NCBI RefSeq assembly: GCF_000621665.1
Contig: NZ_JHXQ01000003.1
Location: 248,001-312,000 of the forward strand
Source: Allorhizobium undicola ORS 992 = ATCC 700741
Lineage (GTDB): Bacteria > Pseudomonadota > Alphaproteobacteria > Rhizobiales > Rhizobiaceae
Direction of reading: 5' to 3'
Length of the DNA stretch: 64,000 nt
Part shown: piece after piece, positions 24,871 through 33,242 of the stretch
Numbering within the stretch: the stretch's first letter is position 1
Layout of the letters: every line of letters starts with the position of its first letter
Notes under the pieces: model-generated
What the model was told of the DNA's origin: nothing
The model's input: only the letters and a program-made list of their open reading frames with translations
Database searches by the model: none
Translations under genes and position numbers: made by a program

Positions 24871-25236
24871 ATGGAACATGTGTCCAACGACTACCGGATC
24901 AAGACCGTTCTCGGACGTCTGGAAATGATCGTCGATAACGAGAACGAGCGGATCGGCCGCGATCCCGAATTCGACTTCAAGGTGTCCAACGCCCATAAAA
25001 GCCGTTGCCTCTATGAGCTGACCATGCTGTTTCGCGATACCGATCCGCACGAACTTGCGGTTCATCATGTCGAGCAGATGCACAGCGTCAAGAAGAAGCT
25101 TGCGCTCAATGCCCGCCGCGTCGAAGCCCATCTCCATGCGGTAAAGGCAGTGGCGGAAATTCTGCGTACCGCCGTGCAGGAGGCCGATGGCGACGGCACC
25201 TATACCCAGGAACAGTTTCTCTACAGAGATAATTGA
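24871..25236 (+). CDS. FlgN-like flagellar export chaperone
   Basis: 121 residues, mostly helical and charged, with no membrane segment: RIKTVLGRLEMIVDNENERI near the start and SVKKKLALNARRVEAHLHAV near the end, the latter resembling the C-terminal amphipathic helix of FlgN that binds FlgK/FlgL. ATG 24871 is chosen with GAGGAAA upstream; TTG 24853 is an alternative. Its stop overlaps the next ATG by one base. Assignment rests on size, helix pattern and location. Confidence 0.55.
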   Translation: MEHVSNDYRIKTVLGRLEMIVDNENERIGRDPEFDFKVSNAHKSRCLYELTMLFRDTDPHELAVHHVEQMHSVKKKLALNARRVEAHLHAVKAVAEILRTAVQEADGDGTYTQEQFLYRDN

Positions 25237-25769
25237 TGGTCAAGATCGTCATCGCGGGTATTTGGGCCTGCATCGTCACGCTCGTTGCCGTGTATTTCTC
25301 GGTGCAGCTGGCCACGAAGCCAGCGCCGGTGGAAACGGCCAAGGCCCCGCCAACCGAAGTGGTGCGCGGTGAGGCCATCACCATTCCCTATCTGGAAGAC
25401 GGTGGCGTGAAGGGCTATTTTCTTGGGCGCTTTTCCTTCGTCGTGGAAAAGGACAAGGCCCACGCAGCGCCCTTGCAGGTCTCGGATATCCTGACGGACC
25501 AGCTTTTTACGGCGCTGGTGGGCAATCGCATGATCGATCTTTCAAGCCCGAAGCGCCTGGATATCGAGCAGTTTCGCGAGGGCATCCGCACCGGTATCAA
25601 CAAGCGGCTGGGTGACGAAGTGGTCCAGAGCGTGCTGATCGAGCAGCTTGACTTCCTTGCCAAGGAAGACCTGCGCGAGGGCGGCGGCAAGCCCAAGCTG
25701 AAACCCGGCGTGAAAATCGTCGAAGGCGAAGCCCCGCCAGTGGCGGATGCGCCAAAAACAGGGCATTGA
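25236..25769 (+). CDS. motF: MotF-like FliL paralog
   Basis: 177 residues. One transmembrane helix (about residues 3-26, VKIVIAGIWACIVTLVAVYF), a Pro-rich linker, and a periplasmic domain whose C-terminal half (QVSDILTDQLFTALVGN, then FREGIRTGINKRLGDEVVQS and VLIEQLDFLAKED) follows the FliL pattern of an amphipathic helix, a paired helix and a final strand. S. meliloti has a FliL paralog, MotF, needed for stator function, and this gene fits it in layout and place at the end of the flagellar cluster. It ends in a Lys/Pro-rich tail. The start overlaps the FlgN-like stop by one base. Confidence 0.65.
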   Translation: MVKIVIAGIWACIVTLVAVYFSVQLATKPAPVETAKAPPTEVVRGEAITIPYLEDGGVKGYFLGRFSFVVEKDKAHAAPLQVSDILTDQLFTALVGNRMIDLSSPKRLDIEQFREGIRTGINKRLGDEVVQSVLIEQLDFLAKEDLREGGGKPKLKPGVKIVEGEAPPVADAPKTGH

Positions 25770-25903
25770 CGATCTCCCGCGCCGTTCGGGCGCATAGTAA
25801 CCATTGCGTAAAGATCGACTCGCAAATTTTAGCCTGAGGTTTAAGCGGGATTTGATGGCGGCGCGTTAGGCTGGCCCGGTATCCACAAGGGAGCCGGGCT
25901 TTC

Positions 25904-26827
25904 ATGCGTGCAGCCTACCGCATCACCGACGTCGCAGGCAGTGAGGAGCAGGATGGCGTCCGCACTGCGCTGCTGATTCACAAGGTCCGGCAGGATCTGG
26001 CAGAGCAGGCTTTGAAAATGGAAATCATGGATCACGGCATGGACCGGTTCGAGGCGGATGGCACGGCGGGCGCGCAATCCCTGCCGCGCCGCACACTGTT
26101 CGGCCAGCCTGTGCTGGACGTGCCATGGATGACGGCTCTCGGCTTTCTCGATCACCTTGCCGGCAAGGTAGGAGCCCACGCCAAGGTGGCGTTTCTCAAC
26201 GCGCATAATGCCAATGTCATGCTGCGGGATGGTGAATTCAGGGCCCTCCTCAAGGATCAGCTGGTGCTTCCCGATGGCGTTGGGCTCGATCTTGCCGCCC
26301 TGCTCATCGATGGGCGGCCCTTTGCGGCCAATCTCAACGGGACCGATCTGGTTCCCGCTCTCCTGACCTTCATGTCCACGCCGCGGCGGATCGGGCTGAT
26401 TGGCGGCAGGCCGGGCGTTCTGGCCGGGGCTGTGGCCAATTTCCGCCAGCACGCCCCCTGGCATGAATTTCTGCCGATGGCCGATGGTTTCTTTGACGAC
26501 GAGGAATTGCCCATCATCCTCGAAAGACTGGAAGAGGCCCGCATCGATCTGCTGCTTGTGGGCATGGGCACGCCCTTCCAGGAAAAATGGGTGGCCCGCC
26601 ACATCACGCAGCGCCATGCGCGGCTGGTGCTGACGGTTGGCGCGCTGTTCGATTTCGTATCCGGCACTGTCCCGCGGGCGCCGGCCTGGATGCGGGCAAT
26701 CCGTTTTGAATGGCTCTACCGGCTGCTGCTTGAGCCTTCGCGACTCTGGCGCCGTTATCTCATCGGCATTCCGCAATTCATCCTCCATGTGCTGAAAGCC
26801 CGACGTCAGGCGCGCCGCAAAGCGTGA
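25904..26827 (+). CDS. WecG/TagA/CpsF-family glycosyltransferase
   Basis: 307 residues. The conserved core starts near residue 68 (GQPVLDVPWMTALGFLDHLA) and includes FLNAHNANVMLRDGEFRALL, PDGVGLDLAALLIDG and LLLVGMGTPFQEKWVARH, all typical of the WecG/TagA family, which moves ManNAc-type sugars onto lipid-linked acceptors at the inner membrane. The C-terminus RAPAWMRAIRFEWLYRLLLE is also typical. Start ATG 25904 has AAGGGAG upstream. The first 60 residues are less conserved. It follows the flagellar cluster by 134 bases on the same strand; a role in surface polysaccharide or filament glycosylation is open. Confidence 0.85.
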   Translation: MRAAYRITDVAGSEEQDGVRTALLIHKVRQDLAEQALKMEIMDHGMDRFEADGTAGAQSLPRRTLFGQPVLDVPWMTALGFLDHLAGKVGAHAKVAFLNAHNANVMLRDGEFRALLKDQLVLPDGVGLDLAALLIDGRPFAANLNGTDLVPALLTFMSTPRRIGLIGGRPGVLAGAVANFRQHAPWHEFLPMADGFFDDEELPIILERLEEARIDLLLVGMGTPFQEKWVARHITQRHARLVLTVGALFDFVSGTVPRAPAWMRAIRFEWLYRLLLEPSRLWRRYLIGIPQFILHVLKARRQARRKA

Positions 26828-26874
26828 GCTTCCGGTGAAATCGCGTCTTTGTTCTTTGCCATCAGGGTGATATA

Positions 26875-26935
26875 GAGCCTTTCCAAGGAAAAGCGGAAAG
26901 CGGCTTTCTGTCGGGAAGTGTGTCAAAAACAAAGA
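26875..26935. repeat. Single palindromic intergenic element before folD
   Basis: GAGCCTTTCCAAGGAAAAGC, AAAGCGGCTTTC and CAAAAACAAAG in order give the usual pattern of the short Rhizobiales palindromic repeat, related to the 60-bp unit at 20196. It occupies most of the gap upstream of folD. Confidence 0.5.
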
Positions 26936-27012
26936 CTTGGGTCATCCCGTCTTTGCCTTTATGCGCTTTGGCAGAATTGTCCGAAAAAGGCTATCGAACG
27001 GGATTGACAGGC

Positions 27013-27912
27013 GTGGTCACAGTTATCGACGGAAAAGAGGTTGCTGCCTCCGTTATCGAGGCAGTCAAGGCGAGTGCGCAGGCCTATGCGGATGCCGTTG
27101 GTGGTAAGGTGGGGCTTGCCGTCATTATCGTTGGCGATGATCCCGCCAGCCATGCCTATGTCGGCGCCAAGGGGCGCATGGCCAAGGAATGCGGCTTCAA
27201 TTCCGTGCAGCATACCCTGCCGGAAGATACACGCCAGGAAGACCTTCTGGCGCTGGTGGCCGAACTGAACGCGGATGCTTCGATCCATGGCATTCTGGTG
27301 CAATTGCCGCTGCCCAGACATCTGGACAGCGAGGCCGTCATCCAGTCCATCCTGCCGGAAAAGGATGTGGATGGCCTGCATGTGGTCAATGCCGGCAAGC
27401 TGGCGACGGGCGACATGCAGACGGGCCTGATCTCCTGCACGCCCGCGGGGGCCATGCTGCTGGTGCGCAAGATCCACGGACGCGATCTGTCGGGCCTCAA
27501 TGCGCTCGTCATCGGACGCTCCAACCTGTTCGGCAAGCCCATGGGGCAATTGCTGCTCAATGCCAATGCCACGGTAACGATGGCGCATTCCAGAAGCCGC
27601 GATCTTCCGGCCCTTGCCCGCAGCGCCGATATTCTGGTGGCCGCCGTTGGCCGGGCGGAAATGGTGAAGGCGGACTGGGTAAAGCCGGGCGCAACCGTTA
27701 TCGATGTCGGCATCAACCGTGTTGCCGCGCCGGAAAAGGGCGAGGGAAAGACCAAGCTCGTGGGCGATGTTGCCTTTGCCGAATGCGCCGAACAGGCGGC
27801 TGCCATCACGCCGGTTCCGGGTGGCGTTGGCCCCATGACCATCGCCATGCTGATGGCCAATACCGTGATTGCAGCTCACCGCAAGGCCGGACTGACCGCG
27901 CCGGTCTTTTGA
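27013..27912 (+). CDS. folD: Bifunctional methylene-THF dehydrogenase/cyclohydrolase FolD
   Basis: 299 residues when started at GTG 27013, the normal family length; longer in-frame starts at 26920 (GTG) and 27004 (TTG) add residues without similarity. GGGA lies at a fitting distance. FolD interconverts methylene-, methenyl- and formyl-tetrahydrofolate in the cytoplasm using NADP. Features: [17 protein letters not shown] with the catalytic Lys, [47 protein letters not shown] for the nucleotide, and [19 protein letters not shown] near the end. Confidence 0.95.
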   Translation: MVTVIDGKEVAASVIEAVKASAQAYADAVGGKVGLAVIIVGDDPASHAYVGAKGRMAKECGFNSVQHTLPEDTRQEDLLALVAELNADASIHGILVQLPLPRHLDSEAVIQSILPEKDVDGLHVVNAGKLATGDMQTGLISCTPAGAMLLVRKIHGRDLSGLNALVIGRSNLFGKPMGQLLLNANATVTMAHSRSRDLPALARSADILVAAVGRAEMVKADWVKPGATVIDVGINRVAAPEKGEGKTKLVGDVAFAECAEQAAAITPVPGGVGPMTIAMLMANTVIAAHRKAGLTAPVF

Positions 27913-27976
27913 TCTCGAACGGTGTTTGGCGGAGCGCTTTGCGGCAAAAGGCAAGGTGTCTCCGCGCTGGAATCCC

Positions 27977-29002
27977 CTATCCAGCGCAAGGGCCTGTGGA
28001 CGCCCGGATGACCAGATCGGCCTTCCATAATTCCTGAAGCGGCGGCCCCTTGCCGGGCTCTTCCAGTTCGGCAATCAGCCGTTCGGCGACGCGCTGGCCT
28101 GCCGCGCGCAGCGAAGACATGGTGGTGGTGAGCGGCACGGTGAAGTTTTCCGGCTTCAGCAGTTGCAGGTCATCGTCATGGGCAACCAACGAGATGTCGC
28201 GTCCGAGCGTCAATCCGGCTTCTTCGATGGCCCGAACGGCCCCCAGCGCCAGAACCGTACTGGCCACCAGCAATGCCGTGGGGCGCGGTGACATTTGCAG
28301 GACGATCCGGGCATTGCGATAGCCCCATTCGTCGCTCATCAAGCTGTGGGTCACGGCATGTGGCGGCAGGGCCAGCCCCGCTTTTTCCAGGGCCTGCTGC
28401 ATTCCCATCTTTCGCCGCTGGGCAAAATCGAGATGTTCGGGGCCGTTAAGAAAGGCAAAGTGCCGGTGGCCAAGGCCGATCAGCAGTTCGGCCGATGCCC
28501 GGAACGCATCCTCGTTATCGACGTCGAGAAACGGGTAATCCGTCTCCAGACCCAGCGAGCGGCCATGGACGATAAAGGGAACGGGCAGGGATTTGGCCAT
28601 GGCGATGCGCGGGTCCTTTTCCCGCATATAGGCCAGATAATAGGCATCCACCGCCCCTCCCGACACCAGACCTCGAATGGCCTGATCCTCCGCATCGGGG
28701 TGGGCGGGAATGATGACGAAATGAAACTCGTGCTTGAGGCATTCCTCGGCCAGCCCGCTCTGGAACTCGGCAAAATGGATGTCGGAGGATTGCTGCGGCG
28801 AAATCGGCATGACCAGGCCAAGCGATCCAGCCTTTCCCGTAGCAAGCCGTCTTGCGGCGCGGTTGGGACGATAGCCCGTTTCCTGCGCAGCCTTCAAAAC
28901 ACGCTGGCGCGTTTCCTCACCCACTTCAGGATAGCCGTTGAGGGCGCGACTGATGGTGGTTTGTGAAAGCCCCAGAAGTTCAGAGAGTTGCTTCAGATTC
29001 AC
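27977..29002 (-). CDS. aglR: LacI-family repressor AglR
   Basis: 341 residues from a GTG start at 29002, preceded on the minus strand by AAGGGGTGG. The N-terminal helix-turn-helix VNLKQLSELLGLSQTTISRA and the hinge helix NRAARRLATGKAG are LacI-type; the rest is a periplasmic-binding-protein-like sugar sensor (residues 60-341). An ATG 28 codons upstream gives an N-terminal extension without similarity. It is divergent from aglEFGAK and is probably the repressor that responds to alpha-glucosides, acting on the palindrome at 29371-29386. Confidence 0.85.
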   Translation of the reverse strand: MNLKQLSELLGLSQTTISRALNGYPEVGEETRQRVLKAAQETGYRPNRAARRLATGKAGSLGLVMPISPQQSSDIHFAEFQSGLAEECLKHEFHFVIIPAHPDAEDQAIRGLVSGGAVDAYYLAYMREKDPRIAMAKSLPVPFIVHGRSLGLETDYPFLDVDNEDAFRASAELLIGLGHRHFAFLNGPEHLDFAQRRKMGMQQALEKAGLALPPHAVTHSLMSDEWGYRNARIVLQMSPRPTALLVASTVLALGAVRAIEEAGLTLGRDISLVAHDDDLQLLKPENFTVPLTTTMSSLRAAGQRVAERLIAELEEPGKGPPLQELWKADLVIRASTGPCAG

Positions 29003-29512
29003 GCGGCAATCCACCCCTTGTCGAAAACGTGCTGCATAATCCCCGTTTAGACCATTTACAGAAAAAGTGTAGTTACGGTTTCCCAATCCAAAATGCGCAA
29101 AACAAACGGAAACTCAGGCAAGCTCACATGCATCGATGTGATTGGGGAAGCTGCTCTACGTGTCAGTCGAGGAGGGCGGCTACCACCTGCCCAAGACGTC
29201 ATGTCAAAGGGCAATCGTTTCCGGGCGATCGCAATTTCAACCGCTTCTCTCCCCTTTCTATAATAGCAAAAGCCCACGCCGGGAACCCTTGCGCGAACCC
29301 TATTCCGTCCATTGCGCAAAACAGGCGCGCGCCCTCTTGACTTCCCCCGATAATTTGTGGCTTCTTACCGCTCAAAGCGCTTTGAGAAACTTTCAACGTC
29401 GATTGCGCGCAATAATCCCGTCTGCCGCTTGTCAGCGGTTGGACGCGATACATTTAATCTGATGCGGGCGGATGCAGGGGAGCATCGTAACGTCCGCTCT
29501 TGAGGAGGAGCC
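29003..29512. other. 510-base aglR-aglE divergent regulatory region
   Basis: No credible gene. The aglR-proximal part has a decayed palindromic repeat at about 29055-29105 (GAAAAAGTGTAG, CGGTTTCCC and AAAATGCGCAAAAC in turn). The aglE-proximal part has the perfect operator-like palindrome at 29371-29386 and a GAGGAGGAG ribosome binding site at about 29501-29509. Short open frames in this region lack coding character. Confidence 0.6.
29371..29386. promoter_or_regulatory. Candidate AglR operator
   Basis: CTCAAAGCGCTTTGAG is a perfect 16-base palindrome with a central GCGC, 127 bases upstream of the aglE start. LacI-family operators are palindromes with a central CG pair and this is the only such site in the region, so AglR is the likely binder. 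Confidence 0.7.
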
Positions 29513-30874
29513 ATGATGAAGACCTATCTGCTTTCCAGCCTTGCAGCGCTTGCCTTGCTGGCTGGCACGGCATCTGCTGCGGAACTGAAATTCAAGCCCG
29601 GTGCGGACGAAAAGTTTAACTGGAAGAGCTACGAGGAATTTTCCAAGGCTCACCAGATGAAGGGGCAAGTGCTGACGATTTTCGGGCCGTGGCGCGGTGA
29701 GGATCAGGCGCTGTTCGAAACCGTGCTGGAATATTTCCGTCAGGCGACGGGCATCGATGTCAAATATTCGTCCTCGGAAAATTACGAGCAGCAGATCGTC
29801 ATCGACACGCAGGCCGGAAGCCCTCCCAATGTGGCCATTCTTGCGCAGCCGGGGCTGATTGGCGATCTTGCCGCCAAGGGCGCGCTGACGCCGCTTGGCG
29901 AGGAAAACCGCGACTGGCTGAAGCAGAATTTTGCCGCCGGTCAGTCCTGGGTCGATCTTGCGACGTTCAAGGGCAAGGATGGCAAGCCGCTGATCTACGG
30001 AATGCCATACAAGATCGATATCAAGTCGCTGATCTGGTATGTGCCGGAAAACTTCGAGGATGCGGGCTATAAAGTGCCCAAAAGCATGGAAGAGTTGAAG
30101 GCGTTGACCGAAAAGATCGCTGCTGACGGCGGCGTTCCGTGGTGCATCGGTCTGGGATCGGGCGGGGCCACCGGCTGGCCGGCCACCGACTGGATCGAAG
30201 ACCTGATGCTGCGTCTCTACCCTGCCGACGTTTACGACAAGTGGGTCAGCAACGAGATCAAGTTCAACGATCCGAAAGTACTAGCAGCTATCGACGAATA
30301 TGGCTGGTTCTCGCGCAATCCGAAATTCGTGGATGGCGGAACGGCCGGTGTCGCCTCCACCGATTTCAGGGATAGTCCAAAGGGGCTCTTCACCTCGCCG
30401 CCCAAGTGCTACCTGCACCATCAGGCCTCTTTCGTGCCGTCCTTCTTCCCGGAAGGCACCAAGGTCGGGCAGGATGTGGATTTCTTCCCCACTCCCAATT
30501 ACGCCAGCAAGCCGGAAATCGGCAATCCGGTGGCCGGGGCGGGCACGCTTGCCATGATCACCAAGGATTCTCCTGCCGCACGGGCCTTCATAGACTTTCT
30601 GAAGACGCCGATCGCCCATGAGGTCTGGATGGCGCAGTCCAGCTTCCTGACCGCCTACAAGGCCGCCAATCAGGACGTCTATCCCAACGCGCCGGTGAAA
30701 AAGCAGGGTGACATTCTCATGAAGGCCACCACGTTCCGCTTCGACGGTTCCGACCTCATGCCGGGCAAGATTGGCGCGGGCGCCTTCTGGACCGCCATGG
30801 TGGATTATGCGGGCGGAAAATCCGCGCAGGATGTCACCAAGAACATCCAGCAGGCGTGGGACGCGCTGAAATAG
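29513..30874 (+). CDS. aglE: Alpha-glucoside-binding periplasmic protein AglE
   Basis: 453 residues with a signal peptide (MMKTYLLSSLAALALLAG, cut near residue 23). The mature protein is an extracellular solute-binding protein of family 1: GQVLTIFGPWRGEDQALFET, then SSENYEQQIVIDTQAGSPPN and IYGMPYKIDIKSLIWY. In S. meliloti AglE binds sucrose, maltose and trehalose for the AglFGK transporter. Two consecutive ATG codons (29513, 29516) are both usable. A nested stem-loop follows the stop, which probably lowers expression of the downstream membrane genes relative to aglE. Confidence 0.93.
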   Translation: MMKTYLLSSLAALALLAGTASAAELKFKPGADEKFNWKSYEEFSKAHQMKGQVLTIFGPWRGEDQALFETVLEYFRQATGIDVKYSSSENYEQQIVIDTQAGSPPNVAILAQPGLIGDLAAKGALTPLGEENRDWLKQNFAAGQSWVDLATFKGKDGKPLIYGMPYKIDIKSLIWYVPENFEDAGYKVPKSMEELKALTEKIAADGGVPWCIGLGSGGATGWPATDWIEDLMLRLYPADVYDKWVSNEIKFNDPKVLAAIDEYGWFSRNPKFVDGGTAGVASTDFRDSPKGLFTSPPKCYLHHQASFVPSFFPEGTKVGQDVDFFPTPNYASKPEIGNPVAGAGTLAMITKDSPAARAFIDFLKTPIAHEVWMAQSSFLTAYKAANQDVYPNAPVKKQGDILMKATTFRFDGSDLMPGKIGAGAFWTAMVDYAGGKSAQDVTKNIQQAWDALK

Positions 30875-30892
30875 CGGTTCGGATTTCACCAG

Positions 30893-30927
30893 GGCACGTC
30901 GCACAGGCCATTGTGCCGCGGCGTGCC
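30893..30927 (+). terminator. aglE-aglF intercistronic stem-loop
   Basis: GGCACG (30893-30898) pairs with CGTGCC (30922-30927), and inside it GCACA (30901-30905) pairs with TGTGC (30912-30916). No U run follows. This fits a partial attenuator or mRNA-stabilising element after a highly expressed binding-protein gene. Confidence 0.5.
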
Positions 30928-31053
30928 ATCCACAGCGACTGCCGGACAGCCGCTTTCCAGTCATACACGATGTTCATGGATTTGGACGAGCGCAAGCATT
31001 GTGCCGGAGCCGGTTGGCCGCATGATGCATGGCAGGTTTTGGGGAGATAGATC

Positions 31054-32064
31054 ATGGGGCAGCTTGCCTATGCACTTATCACCATCGTCATTGGCGTTGG
31101 TGGCGCGCTCGGCTATTTCTTCGGCTCGAACTGGATATTGGACCGGCTTTTTCCGGCCCATCACACCGATCTCGACCGGGCATCGCGCAATATGCGGGTC
31201 GCTGCCTTCATCCGGCCATGGCTCTTCCTCGGTCCGGCCCTTCTTTCGCTTGCCGTCTATCTGGTCTATCCGCTGTTCTCCTCGATTTTCTATTCATTCA
31301 TGGATCGCAGCGGCACCAGTTTTGTCGGGCTGGCCAATTACAAATGGCTTCTCGGCGACAACGAGTTTCACGAAGCGATCCTGAACAACATTCTGTGGCT
31401 CGTGGTCGTGCCGACGCTTTCGACGCTGCTGGGGCTGGTGATTGCCGCGCTCACCGATCGCATCTGGTGGGGCAATATCGCCAAATCGCTGATCTTTATG
31501 CCCATGGCCATTTCCTTTGTCGGCGCCTCGGTCATCTGGAAATTCGTCTATGATTACCGCGATGCCGGCGCAGAACAGATCGGTCTTCTCAACGCCATCG
31601 TGGTGGCGCTCGGCGGCCAGCCGCAGGTGTGGATCTCGCTGCCCTTCTGGAACAATTTCTTCCTCATGGTCATCCTTGTCTGGGTTCAGACGGGTTTTGC
31701 CATGGTTCTGCTTTCGGCGGCACTGCGCGGAATTCCCGAAGAAACCGTGGAGGCGGCTGTTATCGACGGCGCCAATCCCTGGCAGATTTTCTTCAAGATC
31801 AAGGTGCCGCAAATCTGGGGAACCATCGCCGTCGTGTGGACCACCATCACTATTCTTGTGCTCAAGGTGTTCGACATCGTTCTGGCTATGACCAATGGCC
31901 AGTGGCAGACGCAGGTGCTTGCCAATCTCATGTTCGACTGGATGTTCCGGGGCGGCGGCGATTTCGGCCGCGGCGCGGTGATTGCCGTGGTGATCATGGT
32001 GATGGTCGTGCCGATCATGGTCTGGAATATTCGCAATGCCCGCCAGGAAATGGGAGACCGCTGA
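31054..32064 (+). CDS. aglF: Alpha-glucoside ABC transporter permease AglF
   Basis: 336 residues, MalF-type permease with about seven transmembrane helices. The C-terminal EAA loop is present (EETVEAAVIDGANPWQIFFK, then IKVPQIWGTIAVVW). The protein begins with a hydrophobic helix (LAYALITIVIGVGGALGYFF). It forms the channel with AglG. Its stop overlaps the aglG start by one base. A GGGGAG sequence precedes the ATG. Confidence 0.92.
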   Translation: MGQLAYALITIVIGVGGALGYFFGSNWILDRLFPAHHTDLDRASRNMRVAAFIRPWLFLGPALLSLAVYLVYPLFSSIFYSFMDRSGTSFVGLANYKWLLGDNEFHEAILNNILWLVVVPTLSTLLGLVIAALTDRIWWGNIAKSLIFMPMAISFVGASVIWKFVYDYRDAGAEQIGLLNAIVVALGGQPQVWISLPFWNNFFLMVILVWVQTGFAMVLLSAALRGIPEETVEAAVIDGANPWQIFFKIKVPQIWGTIAVVWTTITILVLKVFDIVLAMTNGQWQTQVLANLMFDWMFRGGGDFGRGAVIAVVIMVMVVPIMVWNIRNARQEMGDR

Positions 32065-33209
32065 TGCCTATGCGCGCTTTTTCACCGCTCTCCATCGTCG
32101 TCAACCTCACGGTTCTGCTGCTCGTCATCGTCTGGACGGTGCCGACCGCCGGTCTGTTGATTTCCTCCCTGCGTGACAAGGATCAGATCTCGGCCTCCGG
32201 TTGGTGGACGGCCCTGACGGGCGCCAGTCGAAAGGATATTTTTCGGGCTCCCGGCGCTGAAGCGCAGAAGCAGGAAGGTGCAGTCTGGGTTATTTCCGGC
32301 AATCTTTTCAATGGCGGCAAGGGCCGTGTCAGCGCTTTTGGAACCTCCAGCCTCAAGCCGGAGGAATTCAGGCCCGGCGAGAGCGCGACGCTCAAGGATG
32401 GCGAGACGCTGACGGTAAGCGAAACCGGCGACTTCCGCCTGAGTGCGCCGCAGAGCTTTGAAGGCGCGCGCGGCCAGCGGATTTTCTTCACCTCCGAGCA
32501 GCCGCCCCGTTTTTCCTTCGATAATTACCGCACGGTTCTGACGGCGGAGGGCATGGGGCAATCCTTCCTCAACTCTCTGACGGTTGCCATTCCCGCCACC
32601 ATCATCCCCATTCTGGTCGCAGCCTTTGCAGCCTATGCACTGGCCTGGATGCAGTTTCCGGGACGCTCCCTGCTGATTGCCCTGATTGTCGGCCTGCTGG
32701 TGGTGCCCTTGCAAATGTCGCTCATTCCGCTGCTCAAGATGTACAATGGCGTCGGGGCGTTTTTCGGTGTGCCATCCAAGACCTATCTTGGCATCTGGCT
32801 CGCTCATATGGGATTCGGTCTGCCGCTCGCCATCTATCTGTTGCGCAATTACATTGCCGGATTGCCGCGCGAGATCATGGAATCGGCGCGGGTCGATGGG
32901 GCAAACGATTTCGAGATCTTCGTGAAGATCGTCCTGCCGCTTTCCTATCCGGCTCTGGCATCCTTCGCCATTTTCCAGTTCCTGTGGACATGGAACGATC
33001 TTCTGGTCGCCATGGTGTTTCTGGGAACCGGAAACGAGGAACTGGTGCTGACAGGGCGTCTGGTCAACCTTCTGGGTTCGCGCGGCGCAAACTGGGAAAT
33101 TCTCACCGCCTCGGCTTTCATTACCATCATCGTGCCTCTTCTCGTCTTTTTCACCCTCCAGCGCTATCTCGTGCGCGGCCTGCTGGCCGGCTCGGTGAAG
33201 GGCGGCTGA
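32064..33209 (+). CDS. aglG: Alpha-glucoside ABC transporter permease AglG
   Basis: 381 residues, MalG-type. After the first transmembrane helix (about residues 8-31) comes an unusually long non-membrane segment (about 35-155; WWTALTGASRKDIFRAPG and following), then five helices with the EAA loop PREIMESARVDGANDFEIFV. Average MalG proteins are about 290 residues, so the insertion accounts for the extra length; it is expected in the periplasm. AglG of other rhizobia has the same insertion. ATG 32064 overlaps the aglF stop. Confidence 0.92.
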   Translation: MPMRAFSPLSIVVNLTVLLLVIVWTVPTAGLLISSLRDKDQISASGWWTALTGASRKDIFRAPGAEAQKQEGAVWVISGNLFNGGKGRVSAFGTSSLKPEEFRPGESATLKDGETLTVSETGDFRLSAPQSFEGARGQRIFFTSEQPPRFSFDNYRTVLTAEGMGQSFLNSLTVAIPATIIPILVAAFAAYALAWMQFPGRSLLIALIVGLLVVPLQMSLIPLLKMYNGVGAFFGVPSKTYLGIWLAHMGFGLPLAIYLLRNYIAGLPREIMESARVDGANDFEIFVKIVLPLSYPALASFAIFQFLWTWNDLLVAMVFLGTGNEELVLTGRLVNLLGSRGANWEILTASAFITIIVPLLVFFTLQRYLVRGLLAGSVKGG

Positions 33210-33242
33210 TCAATTTTCTCCCAAGACCTACAGGAAGATTTC

